A DNA stretch of 64,000 bases from assembly GCA_050262155.1 (NCBI GenBank), contig CP189843.1, positions 310,001 through 374,000 on the forward strand. Reading direction: 5' to 3'. A model generated the notes under the pieces. The model searched no databases and had not been told where the DNA came from. It saw nothing but the letters and a program-made list of their open reading frames with translations. The stretch is from Parvimonas sp000223315. Its GTDB lineage: Bacteria > Bacillota > Clostridia > Tissierellales > Peptoniphilaceae. The position numbers and the translations under genes were made by a program. This document shows positions 42,082-50,810 of this stretch, piece after piece; the first letter of the stretch is position 1; each line of letters begins with the position of its first letter.

Positions 42082-42924
42082 ATGAGTATAATAAAATCTT
42101 TTAATAGTACGATAGATTATATAGAAACTGTTTTAGAAGATGAAATTGATGAAAAGAAAATAACTCATTTATCCGGATATTCTTATGCGATGTTTAGTCG
42201 ATTATTTTCTATTCTGACTGAAACAACACTTTCAGAATATTTGAGAGGAAGAAAATTAACAGAGGCTGCGATTGCTTTAAGAGATACGGATGAAAAAGTA
42301 ATTGAAATTGCATTTAGATTTGGATATGAGTCATCAGACTCTTTTGGAACAGCTTTCAAGAATTTTCATGGATTTACTCCTTCTGAAGTAAGAAATGGAA
42401 AACCATTCAAATTGGTTTCCAGAATTCAATTAGCTTTAACAGTTAAAGGAGGAAGAAGTATGAATGTTACAATTCAAAAGAAAGGTTCATTTACAGTTGC
42501 AGGTTTCAATGAAGAAAATATTAATTCATCATTATGTCCAAAAGTTTGGAATAAATTATATGAAAAATATAGCCATGAAGAACTTGCAAGTCTAGGAGAT
42601 GGAGAAAGTGTAGGTATTTGTCATGACGTAGAAAGTCCAAATGTAATAAATTACATGGCAGGATATATTGTTACGGATGTAGATAAAGCAAAAAGTATGG
42701 GACTTGATATCCTAGAAGTAGAAGAGGCTGAATATGCTATTGTTGAACTAAAAGGAGTAGTTCCTGAATGTATTCACAATGGTTGGAAGTATGTAATGGA
42801 AGTGTTTTTTCCGGAACATGGATATGTTCATTCGGGAACTCCTGACTTTGAATATTACTATGAAGGGGATATGGATAGTAAAGATTATAAAATGGAATTA
42901 TGGATTCCAATTGTAAAAGCATAA
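42082..42924 (+). CDS. AraC-family regulator with GyrI-like effector domain
   Basis: 280 residues. The AraC double helix-turn-helix occupies residues 1-110 (LSEYLRGRKLTEAAIALRDT, IAFRFGYESSDSFGTAFKNF). A GyrI-like/SOUL ligand-binding domain follows (about 125-280, with the WxxMEVFFPEHGY ending typical of Rob/SbmC proteins). Such regulators sense drugs or lipophilic compounds and switch on efflux. AAAGGGGAAATC precedes the ATG. A drug-sensing role is inferred from the domain pair. Confidence 0.9.
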   Translation: MSIIKSFNSTIDYIETVLEDEIDEKKITHLSGYSYAMFSRLFSILTETTLSEYLRGRKLTEAAIALRDTDEKVIEIAFRFGYESSDSFGTAFKNFHGFTPSEVRNGKPFKLVSRIQLALTVKGGRSMNVTIQKKGSFTVAGFNEENINSSLCPKVWNKLYEKYSHEELASLGDGESVGICHDVESPNVINYMAGYIVTDVDKAKSMGLDILEVEEAEYAIVELKGVVPECIHNGWKYVMEVFFPEHGYVHSGTPDFEYYYEGDMDSKDYKMELWIPIVKA

Positions 42925-42963
42925 TATATTAAAAATAAATTAGAGCCATTGGCTCTTTTTTGT
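42921..42963 (+). repeat. 43-bp direct repeat with terminator, copy 1
   Basis: Identical to 45402-45444. It contains the terminator AGAGCC / GGCTCT plus T run (42942-42961), which ends the AraC/GyrI gene. Confidence 0.85.
42942..42961 (+). terminator. Terminator after the AraC/GyrI gene
   Basis: AGAGCC-ATT-GGCTCT stem followed by a T run. Confidence 0.8.
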
Positions 42964-43107
42964 ACCCTTGATCTCACATAAATTTTATCATAACACTTCC
43001 CAATTTTTTTATTGATAATTTATACGCAATAAAAATATGTTATAATATAGTTATTAAATTATGTTATAGATTTTAAAAATATTTATTTGGGAGGTTTGTA
43101 TTTATAT

Positions 43108-43605
43108 ATGAATAATTTTTTTGAAGCATTGATAGGAGAAAAATCAGAAAGCAAAAATATATTTTCTCCTCTAATTGGAGAATGGGAAATTGAATGGGTT
43201 GATGGAAAAGGAACTGAAAAAGAAAGGCATGTAATAGGAGAATGGTTGTTTTCAGAGATATTGAATGGTCAAGGAATTCAAGATGTTTTCATTTGTCCTT
43301 CAAGAGTAGAAAGAGCTGTAAATCCACAACCGGATGCTGAATATGGTACAACTATAAGAATATATAACCCTAAAAAGAAAAAATGGGATATTTGCTATTC
43401 TTGTTTAGGAAAAATGGTTTGTTTGGAAGCAGAAAAAATAGATGATAAAATTGTACTAGTGAATAAAGAGAAAACAGAGGGTCTTAATCAATGGATATTT
43501 TCAAATATTACTCTCGATACATTTCATTGGGAAAGCAAGACGTCTTTTGATAATGGCAAGAGTTGGGTTACAAATGGTGAAGTATTTGCAAAGAGAAAAT
43601 ATTGA
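43108..43605 (+). CDS. DUF1579-like protein
   Basis: A 165-residue lipocalin-like protein: FSPLIGEWEIEWVDGKG, WLFSEILNGQGIQDVF, TTIRIYNPKKKKWDICY and WESKTSFDNGKSW form the alternating strands of the DUF1579 / SnoaL-like barrel group. ATG 43108 is 13 bases after GGGAGG, a long spacing; TTG 43096 is possible but too close to that site. No function is assigned. A promoter-like TATAAT lies near 43043. Confidence 0.72.
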   Translation: MNNFFEALIGEKSESKNIFSPLIGEWEIEWVDGKGTEKERHVIGEWLFSEILNGQGIQDVFICPSRVERAVNPQPDAEYGTTIRIYNPKKKKWDICYSCLGKMVCLEAEKIDDKIVLVNKEKTEGLNQWIFSNITLDTFHWESKTSFDNGKSWVTNGEVFAKRKY

Positions 43606-43628
43606 ATATATAGATTGAATTTAATATG

Positions 43629-43676
43629 AAAGGTAGTGTAAAAAATTTTTTTATCTTAACACACTACCTTTTTTGT
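43629..43676 (+). terminator. Terminator after the DUF1579-like gene
   Basis: AAAGGTAGTGT and ACACTACCTTT arms (long AT-rich loop) end in TTTTTT. Confidence 0.8.
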
Positions 43677-43805
43677 TGGACTTGACGAAAATATCTCAAT
43701 AGTATAAAATTAACCGTAATTATATTTTCATTATTGAAAGTGTAGTTAATTCTATTTTTAAAATTTTTTAAAATTAGAAATGAAGTATTTTATTGTTGTC
43801 GTTGG
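43671..43805 (+). repeat. Duplicated promoter/leader region, copy 1 (before the ABC gene)
   Basis: Its first 58 bases differ from 45439-45496 at only two positions, and its end (TATTTTATTGTTGTCGTTGG) also recurs before prfB. Inside are TTGACG (43682-43687), 17 bases, TAAAAT (43705-43710). Confidence 0.85.
43682..43710 (+). promoter_or_regulatory. Promoter of the ABC exporter gene (duplicate of the prfB promoter)
   Basis: TTGACG, a 17-base spacer and TAAAAT within the duplicated block. Confidence 0.65.
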
Positions 43806-43814
43806 AGGCAGTAC

Positions 43815-45424
43815 ATGATGTATTTATTTAAAGGTAAATATAAAAAACATTTTATTTTATATTTTGTTGTATGTATTTTTCTTGCATTATTAATAGTTGG
43901 AGACTCTTTTTTATTGCAATTTATTGTTGCAAATTCTTTCAATGGTTCTAAAAATTTTAGTACTATTGTATTTTTTGTTGCCATTTTTATTATTTTACAA
44001 GCTTTTGGTTATTTTTTACAAGGTTATATGAGTGAAAAAATAATTAAATTGATTAGTTCAAATTTGAGTGAAAATATATTTATAAATATATTTGATACTA
44101 AAGGGTTAACAAATACAGATGATGATATTTCACAAGAAATAGTAGCATTGACTACACAATTAGAAACTTTTGAGGTCAGTTATTTAAATACAATTTTATG
44201 GGGGGAATATTTATTTTGTCAATTTTTACTAGCAGTTATTGCAAGTTTAATAATAAAACCGGTATTTGTTATAATTATCTTAATTTTGAGTGTCCCTTCT
44301 TTATCTGTAGCTATTCTTTCAAAGAAAGCAATTTCTGAATGTAGAAAAGATGTTATTTTAAATCAAGAAAAATTTATTTCTAGTACTGTTGATTTTATTC
44401 AAGGGAGTAGAAATATAATATATTTTAATTCTAAAGATGAGATATATAAAAAATTTATTAGAAATAAAGAAAATATGTTAAAATCACAATTAAAAGGTGC
44501 TAAAGTTAATGCAAAAACGGATATGTTTAATAAATTTTCCAGTGCAATATTGTATTATGGAATATGGTTAGTCGGTTCATATTTTATAATAATCGGAAAT
44601 ATGAATTTAGCACAGATTATAGCATTTACACAATTAGTTAGCAGTATATCATTTCCTTTGCATATGGTTTTGGGGCTAACGAGTGATTATTATAACGGAA
44701 AGGAAGTTAAAAAATATTTAGAAAAATATATAAATTTCAATTTTGAAAGAAGAAAAAATAGCAATGAGATTGAATTTAAAGAAATTGCTATAAAAAATTT
44801 AAACTTTTCTGTAAATGATGTAAAACTTTTAAATAATGTCAATTTGTCTTTACAATTTAACAGAAAGTATGTATTATTGGGAGAATCCGGATCAGGAAAA
44901 TCAACTTTCGTAAATTTATTATTTAATAATAAATCTGATTTTACAGGCGAAATTCTTATTGATGATATAGACATAAGAAAAATAGATAGAAGTCAATTAT
45001 TCGATAACATTGGATATTTTCAAAAAAAAATTATATTTTTAATAATAGTATTAGAGAAAACTTAACTGTTTTTAATAATAAGATTAAAGATGAAGACTTA
45101 ATTTTAGCTATAAGAAATGTAGGATTGTCAGAATGGTTTTTAAATAAAAGTTTAGATGATGTAATTAGTGAGAATTCATTTAATTTATCCGGTGGAGAAA
45201 GGCAGAGATTTTTACTTGCTAGACTATTGTTAAGAAGATATAAATTTTTGATATTGGATGAGATATTTACAGGATTAGACAAAGAGAATATATTATATAT
45301 TGAAGAATTGCTGTCAAAATTAGATATAGGATTTTTAGTGATAACTCACAATAGCAAAAATTTGTTAAATTTTGTAGATGATATTTTAGAAATAAGAAAA
45401 AATAATATATTAAAAATAAATTAG
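43815..45424 (+). pseudogene. ABC exporter (permease-ATPase), frameshifted at an A9 tract
   Basis: The first frame (43815-45065) encodes six membrane segments and the start of the ATPase, with Walker A GESGSGKST. It then loses frame at nine A (45022-45030) right after GYFQ. The next frame resumes at once (NYIFNNSIRENLTVF) and carries signature LSGGERQRF, Walker B FLILDEI and switch ITHNSK to TAG 45424. One extra A would restore a 537-residue half transporter. The A tract allows slippage, so the gene may be phase-variable, partly expressed, or simply mis-sequenced. The last residues lie inside a duplicated terminator repeat. Confidence 0.8.
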
Positions 45425-45444
45425 AGCCATTGGCTCTTTTTTGT
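45402..45444 (+). repeat. 43-bp direct repeat with terminator, copy 2
   Basis: Identical to 42921-42963. It supplies the last codons, the TAG and the terminator of the ABC gene. Confidence 0.85.
45423..45442 (+). terminator. Terminator after the ABC exporter gene
   Basis: AGAGCC / GGCTCT stem plus T run, the second copy of the same hairpin. Confidence 0.8.
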
Positions 45445-45560
45445 TGGACTTGACGAAAATATCTTAATAGTATAAAATTAACTGTAATTATATTTTTATT
45501 ATTATTTAATTAACCTCTATTTTTAAATAAAAAAGATTATATTTTATTGTTGTCGTTGGG
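45439..45560 (+). repeat. Duplicated promoter/leader region, copy 2 (before prfB)
   Basis: Partner of 43671-43805. It contains TTGACG (45450-45455), 17 bases, TAAAAT (45473-45478), the likely prfB promoter. Confidence 0.85.
45450..45478 (+). promoter_or_regulatory. Promoter of prfB
   Basis: TTGACG, a 17-base spacer and TAAAAT, about 90 bases upstream of the prfB ATG. Confidence 0.65.
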
Positions 45561-45566
45561 GGAGAG

Positions 45567-46681
45567 ATGGAAAATTTAAGCACAGTAGTCGAAAGATTAA
45601 AAAAACTGCAACAAAATTTATCAGAAATTGGTGATTCACTTTGACATTTCAAAGTTAGAGGAAGATTACAGAGATTTTGAGACTCAAACTTTCGAAGAAG
45701 ATTTTTGGAATGATTCTAAAAAGGCAAAGTTAATTTTAGATAATATGAAAAATTTAAAATGTAAAATTGAAACTTTTACTTGTCTAAGTCAAAAAATTGT
45801 AGATTCTATAGAATTTTTAGAAATTTTATCTGACGAAGAATTTATGGAATATGAAAAAGAAGCGTTAAAAAATATTTATAATATCGAAAAGGAATATTTA
45901 TCTTTAAAGTTAAATACCTTAATGGTTGGAGAATATGATTCAAACAATGCTATTTTAGAAATTCATGCTGGAGCTGGTGGTACAGATGCTCAGGATTGGA
46001 CTGAAATGTTACAAACGTCTTTATACAAGATGGATTAACAGTAAAGGTTTTTCATTTTCAATTTTGGATTATAATTCTGATACTGAAGGAGGAATTAAAT
46101 CTGTTACTTTAAAAGTTGATGGCAAAAATGCTTATGGATTTTTAAAAGGGGAAAAAGGAGTTCATAGACTTGTTAGAATTTCTCCTTATGATTCGTCTAA
46201 TAAAAGGCATACAAGTTTTGCAAGTGTAGATGTTTTTCCGGAGATTGAAGAAATTACCGATATTGAAATAAATCCTAAAGATTTACGGATTGATACTTAT
46301 AGATCCGGAGGAGCAGGAGGACAACATGTAAATAAAACAGATTCTGCAGTTAGAATAACACATATTCCAACGGGAGTAACTGTTTCTTGTCAATCCGAAA
46401 GAAGCCAAATGTTTAATAGAGATACGGCTATGAGACAGCTTATTGCAAAACTTTTGATTATAAAGCAGGAAGAAAATAGAGAAAAAATAGAAGATATTCA
46501 AGGAAAGTATTCCCAAATTGCATGGGGTTCACAGATAAGATCTTATGTTTTTCAACCCTATACACTTGTCAAAGATCATCGTACAGGTTATGAAACAGGA
46601 AATGTCGAGTCTGTTATGAATGGGAATATTGACGAGTTTATCAACCAATATTTATGTGAGTTAGTTAAAAAAAGCAGGTGA
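45567..46681 (+). CDS. prfB: Peptide chain release factor 2, programmed +1 frameshift plus a second apparent frameshift
   Basis: ATG 45567 (GGGGGAGAG upstream) reads 25 codons to CTT TGA C at 45639-45645, the classical RF2 frameshift site. GGTGAT lies three bases before CTT as the stimulating internal Shine-Dalgarno. The +1 frame continues as FDISKLEEDYRDFETQTFEE. A second break lies at 46012-46015 (CAAAC): without one A the text reads WTEMLQRLYTRW, as in RF2. After it come the GGQ loop (SGGAGGQHVNKTDSAVRITH) and SPY where RF2 normally has SPF. RF2 ends translation at UAA and UGA. The second shift is probably an error, because the protein is essential. Confidence 0.88.
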
Positions 46682-46685
46682 TTTT

Positions 46686-46781
46686 ATGAAAAGAGAAACA
46701 GCAACTAGAATCGTTGCACTTGTATTGGCTTTAATGATGGTAGTTGGAGTAATACCGGCAATTATAGGGCTATTTAAGTAA
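46686..46781 (+). CDS. 31-residue single-span membrane protein
   Basis: AGGTGAT precedes ATG 46686, which opens MKRETATRIVALVLALMMVV and a further hydrophobic stretch, then FK and TAA. It is one membrane helix with a basic N-terminus. The stop overlaps the recX ATG (TAATG). The size and pattern recall very small Firmicute membrane proteins such as Prli42-like or DUF4044, but I cannot assign it. Confidence 0.65.
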   Translation: MKRETATRIVALVLALMMVVGVIPAIIGLFK

Positions 46782-47398
46782 TGCAAGTTGTAAATATAAA
46801 TTATAGTAAATCTAAAGAAGTTTTTGAAGTAGTTTTTGAAGATGAAACAAAACTTCTTTTGAATTATAATATTTTTGAAAAGTATAAAGTTTCAGTTGAT
46901 ATGTATTTTTCAGAAGATGAAATTTTAGAAATGAAGTATTTTTCAGATATTGAAAGAGCAAAGTCAAGAGCAATTAATTATATTTCTGGAAAATTGAAAA
47001 CAAAATATGAAGTGAGATTAAAACTTAAAGAGAATGGCTTTGCAGAAGATATTATAGACGAAGTTTTGGATATTTTAGAAAAAGAGGAATATCTAAATGA
47101 TAAAGTCTATTGTGAGATATTTATTGAAGATAAAAAAAAATTAAATGGATATGGGAAAAATAAAATCAAATCTTTATTAATTCAAAAAGGAATTTCTAAG
47201 AATATTTTTGAAGATTTTTTGAATGAGTTTGAATACGATGAAGAATTTGATAATGCTCTTAAAATGGGTATAAAAAAGTTGAATCTACTGTCAAATGAAG
47301 AAGATAATTTTAAAAAAAAGCAAAAGATTATAAATTATTTGACTTATAGAGGTTTCGGTTTTGATGTAATAAATGATGTTTTAAGGGAAATTTTATGA
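46781..47398 (+). CDS. recX: Regulatory protein RecX
   Basis: A 205-residue all-helical protein built of three-helix repeats (RAINYISGKLKTKYEVRLKL, EVLDILEKEEYLNDKVYCE, YLTYRGFGFDVINDVL). RecX modulates RecA filaments. It is coupled to the small membrane protein upstream and ends in TGA, overlapping the next ATG. Confidence 0.88.
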   Translation: MQVVNINYSKSKEVFEVVFEDETKLLLNYNIFEKYKVSVDMYFSEDEILEMKYFSDIERAKSRAINYISGKLKTKYEVRLKLKENGFAEDIIDEVLDILEKEEYLNDKVYCEIFIEDKKKLNGYGKNKIKSLLIQKGISKNIFEDFLNEFEYDEEFDNALKMGIKKLNLLSNEEDNFKKKQKIINYLTYRGFGFDVINDVLREIL

Positions 47399-47682
47399 TG
47401 ACTTATGTTTATATGTTGGAGTGTAAGGACGGAAGTTTTTATACAGGTTATACTACTGATTTAAGAGCCAGATATGAGAAACATAATTCAGGTTGCGGTG
47501 CAAAATATACGAGAGGGAGAACTCCTGTAAAACTCGTTTATTTTGAAATTTTTGAAACAAAGTCTGAAGCACTTAAGAGAGAAATTAAGATAAAAAAGAT
47601 GAATAGGTTAAGAAAAGAAAAATTAGTATTAAATTTTAATAAAAGCAAATTTTCTACTTATATGGAAGGTGATGTTTTATGA
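47395..47682 (+). CDS. yhbQ: GIY-YIG nuclease family protein (UPF0213, YhbQ-like)
   Basis: A 95-residue GIY-YIG domain: YVYMLECKDGSFYTGYTTDL (the two Y/G-Y strands with catalytic Tyr), then RYEKHNSGCGAKYTRGRTPV and a Glu near residue 50. Stand-alone proteins of this group are single-strand-preferring nucleases of uncertain role. It overlaps recX and the following gene by four bases each and uses TGA as stop. Confidence 0.9.
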   Translation: MMTYVYMLECKDGSFYTGYTTDLRARYEKHNSGCGAKYTRGRTPVKLVYFEIFETKSEALKREIKIKKMNRLRKEKLVLNFNKSKFSTYMEGDVL

Positions 47683-48497
47683 TTAATGAAAATTTATATA
47701 ATCAATATAATGATTTAAGAGAAAATTTAGCGGAATTATTACTTTTAAAAGAAGAAATTATTTCAATTAGAAATGATTTGGTTTTAGAAGATGAGGAAAA
47801 GTTTAAACTTTTATATAAAAAAAATATGGAAAGCCTTATAAAAATTCAAAAAACACTTGAAAGAGATGTTATGAATCTTTTTAGGGCAGGAGAAATTTTA
47901 AAAACACTTGAATTTGCTGATAATTTTGTAGATGTGAGTCAAGTTTATACAATTATAAATTTGGAAAATAGAAACAGCAAAAAATTTAATTCAAATGAGG
48001 TTAAAAATTTTGTAGGATTGTTTGATGAGCTTGACACTGATGAAAACAATACTTGTAATGATGTTTTTAAGGCCATTGCAAAGGAAATTTCTCCACAAAT
48101 AAATAGTAAAAATTGGGATAAAGAACTTTGGAAAAAAACGCTAAAAGCTAAAGCTGATGACAGCAAAAGAACGATGAATAAAATTTTTAAGACGATTGAA
48201 GAAGAAAGATTGATAAAAAATCCGATAGATTTTAATGTTGATGAGTATTCAGAAAATATTCGAATTTTGGAAAATAATTTGGAATTTTTACAAAGAGAAG
48301 TGAAAAATCTTGGAGAGTCTTGTAAAGATACTCTTGATGAAAAAAAAGTAGAAAAAATGCAGAGATTATTGAAAAAAGTTGAAACTAAAAAGGCAGATAT
48401 AAATCATTCAATTGAAATTTTAACAAAAATAAAAAATGGTTTGATGGACGGTTTTATTGCATCTTTACCTACAAATAAAAATGGAATGTTAAATTAG
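47679..48497 (+). CDS. Helical/coiled-coil protein, unknown function
   Basis: A 272-residue soluble, acidic, helix-rich protein with coiled-coil stretches near residues 55-75 and 195-245. There are no motifs that I recognise. GGTGATG precedes the ATG. It sits in the recX-yhbQ run and is followed nine bases later by the broken ydbC. Confidence 0.7.
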   Translation: MINENLYNQYNDLRENLAELLLLKEEIISIRNDLVLEDEEKFKLLYKKNMESLIKIQKTLERDVMNLFRAGEILKTLEFADNFVDVSQVYTIINLENRNSKKFNSNEVKNFVGLFDELDTDENNTCNDVFKAIAKEISPQINSKNWDKELWKKTLKAKADDSKRTMNKIFKTIEEERLIKNPIDFNVDEYSENIRILENNLEFLQREVKNLGESCKDTLDEKKVEKMQRLLKKVETKKADINHSIEILTKIKNGLMDGFIASLPTNKNGMLN

Positions 48498-48506
48498 GAG
48501 GAGAAT

Positions 48507-48731
48507 ATGGATTAATTAAAGTATGAAATTACAGAGGAATTAGGTATCTTATCCGAAAATGAAAAAGGATGGAGGAAAGAGTTAAATTTAGTAAGCTGGA
48601 ATGAAAGAGAAGCTAAGTATGATATAAGAGATTGGAATCCGACTCATGAGAGAATGTCTAAAGGGATAACTCTTACAAAGGAAGAAGCAAAAGCTCTTTA
48701 TGAAATCTTAAAGGAAGAATTTGGAGAATAG
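48507..48731 (+). pseudogene. ydbC: YdbC-like PC4-fold ssDNA-binding protein with early stop
   Basis: AGGAGGAG precedes ATG 48507. The frame is ATG GAT TAA, then 71 uninterrupted codons (LKYEITEELGILSENEKGWR, ELNLVSWNEREAKYDIRDWN) to TAG. The body matches the YdbC/PC4 family of about 70-75 residues. A single G-to-T change (GAA to TAA) at codon 3 would explain it. No ATG, GTG or TTG downstream gives a full domain, so the gene is silent unless the stop is an error. Confidence 0.72.
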
Positions 48732-48732
48732 T

Positions 48733-49512
48733 GTGAAAAAACTTTTTGGAAAATTTATTATAGGATTATCAAAATTTTTAGATAAAATTTTAGGAGCAGT
48801 AGTAAACGGTTTATCTTATATTGTAAATTTATTGAGCAGTATTTCAGTATTTTTAGTATTGATAGGAATCGGATTTCTAACTTTAGGTTCGTTTTTGCTA
48901 CCTTTAGTGCTTATATTTTTGCTTTCCAGTCCGTTTTTTTGGCTAATTATATTCGTGTTTTTCATAGTTCCATTTTTAGGAAAGAAATTTATTTCTTTTC
49001 TAAGATATATTAATTATTCATTATGTGAATATTTGAATGATTATGGGAATTTTTTGTTAGGAAACAACAAGGGTTATTCATCATTTAAAGAATATAAAAG
49101 AAAATATGAAAGAGCTCAAGAAGAACAATATGAAAGAGAAAGAGAAGAAAGACAAAGAAGAGAACAGGAAGAATGGGAAAGAAGATTTAAAGCTTTTAAT
49201 GAATATTTTTCAAATCAAGGCGGATACTATGGGGGATACCAAGGATATCAGGGCTATGGCTATCAAAATGCAGGTACAACTTACGATCCATATAGCGATT
49301 TTAAAAACAAATTTGAAAATGCTTGTAGGGTTTTAGAGTTTAATACTTATGATATAGATTTTTATCAAGTTAAGTTACAATATAGGAAACTTGCTAAAAA
49401 ATATCATCCGGATTTGAATAGAGATAGAGATACCACAGAAAAATTTCAAGAAATTAATTCAGCTTTTGAATTTTTAACAGAAGAAAATATAAAAAATATA
49501 TATATCAGATGA
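48733..49512 (+). CDS. Membrane protein with C-terminal J domain
   Basis: 259 residues. Two hydrophobic spans (about 25-55 and 60-90) are followed by a Glu/Arg-rich helix (about 120-155), a Gly/Tyr/Gln-rich linker (about 160-185) and a J domain at the end with YRKLAKKYHPDLNRD (HPD motif). It should tether DnaK activity at the membrane. The start is GTG 48733 after GGAG; TTG 48721 is an alternative. The J domain at the C-terminus, with an upstream aromatic linker, is unusual but known in Firmicutes. Confidence 0.85.
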   Translation: MKKLFGKFIIGLSKFLDKILGAVVNGLSYIVNLLSSISVFLVLIGIGFLTLGSFLLPLVLIFLLSSPFFWLIIFVFFIVPFLGKKFISFLRYINYSLCEYLNDYGNFLLGNNKGYSSFKEYKRKYERAQEEQYEREREERQRREQEEWERRFKAFNEYFSNQGGYYGGYQGYQGYGYQNAGTTYDPYSDFKNKFENACRVLEFNTYDIDFYQVKLQYRKLAKKYHPDLNRDRDTTEKFQEINSAFEFLTEENIKNIYIR

Positions 49513-49545
49513 AAAGATAGCAGAAGATAATCGCTATCTTTTTTT
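49513..49545 (+). terminator. Terminator after the J-domain gene
   Basis: AAAGATAGC and GCTATCTTT arms, then a T run. Confidence 0.85.
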
Positions 49546-49597
49546 AATTTTAAAAATGTGGTAAAATATATATATAATAAAATATTTGGAGGTAGTT

Positions 49598-50809
49598 ATG
49601 AATATAGTAGATCGTTTTGTGGAATATGCAAAAATGGACACTCAATCAAATCCTAAGTCTGAAACTGTTCCTTCAACAGAGAAACAAAAAAACTTGGGAA
49701 ATTTACTTGTGAAACAATTAAAGGAAATGGGAATTGAAAATGCCCATATTGATGAAAAGGGTTACGTTTATGCACATTTAAAATCAAATGTAGAAAAAAA
49801 TCTTAAAAAAGTCGGTTTTATTGCACATATGGATACTGCAACAGAACTTACCGGAGCAAATGTAAATCCGCAATTTGTTGATTACAAGGGTGGAGATATA
49901 AAATTAAATGATGAATTTACTATGTCCGTAAAAGAATTTCCTTGTTTAAATGAAGTTGTAGGAGAAAGACTTATAACAACTGATGGAAATACTTTATTGG
50001 GTGCTGATGATAAGTCAGGAATTGCAATTATTATGGATGCAATTCAAAAAATTATATCAAATAATTTACCACATGGAGATATTTCAATAGGCTTTACTCC
50101 TGATGAAGAAATTGGACGTGGAGCTGACCATTTTGATGTTAAGAAATTTGGTGCAGATTTTGCTTATACAATTGACGGTGGACCTATTGGAGAACTTGAA
50201 TATGAAAGTTTCAATGCTTGTAGTGCAGTTGTAGATATTAAAGGAAAAAATGTTCATCCGGGTTCAGCAAAGGATATTATGAGAAATTCACTTATGGTTG
50301 CTCATAATCTTTTATCAATGTTACCTGCAAATGAAAGACCTGAACATACTGAAGGATATGACGGTTTCTATCATTTATTGGAAATGAACGGAGATACTGA
50401 AAATACTCATATGGAATTTATCATAAGAGATTTTGATAGAGAAAAATTTGAATATAAAAAAGAATATATGAAAAAAATAGTTGAAGTTTTGAATTTCAGA
50501 TATGATAATTCAATTACTTTAGAACTTAAAGATTCATATTACAATATGAGAGAAAAATTGGAAGATAGAAAAGATATAATCGACCTTGCTTATAATTCAA
50601 TGGTTGAAATCGGAATTACTCCAAAAATTCAAGCAATTAGAGGAGGTACTGACGGCTCAAGACTATCTTATATGGGACTTCCTTGTCCGAATATTTTTGC
50701 AGGTGGATTTAACTTCCATGGCAGATTTGAATTTGTTCCTGTTTCATATATGGAAAAAGGATCAGAATTATTAGTTAAAATTGTAGAAAATATCGTAAAA
50801 GGAGAATAA
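49598..50809 (+). CDS. pepT: Peptidase T (tripeptidase)
   Basis: A 403-residue M20 metallopeptidase: GFIAHMDTATE (first zinc ligand and Asp), GADDKSGIAI, TPDEEIGRGADHFD (catalytic Glu pair), and the C-terminal GGTDGSRLSYMGLPCPN with a later His. It cuts N-terminal residues from tripeptides in the cytosol. ATG 49598 follows GGAGGTAGTT. The adjacent pepD indicates peptide catabolism as a nutrient route. Confidence 0.95.
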   Translation: MNIVDRFVEYAKMDTQSNPKSETVPSTEKQKNLGNLLVKQLKEMGIENAHIDEKGYVYAHLKSNVEKNLKKVGFIAHMDTATELTGANVNPQFVDYKGGDIKLNDEFTMSVKEFPCLNEVVGERLITTDGNTLLGADDKSGIAIIMDAIQKIISNNLPHGDISIGFTPDEEIGRGADHFDVKKFGADFAYTIDGGPIGELEYESFNACSAVVDIKGKNVHPGSAKDIMRNSLMVAHNLLSMLPANERPEHTEGYDGFYHLLEMNGDTENTHMEFIIRDFDREKFEYKKEYMKKIVEVLNFRYDNSITLELKDSYYNMREKLEDRKDIIDLAYNSMVEIGITPKIQAIRGGTDGSRLSYMGLPCPNIFAGGFNFHGRFEFVPVSYMEKGSELLVKIVENIVKGE

Positions 50810-50810
50810 T

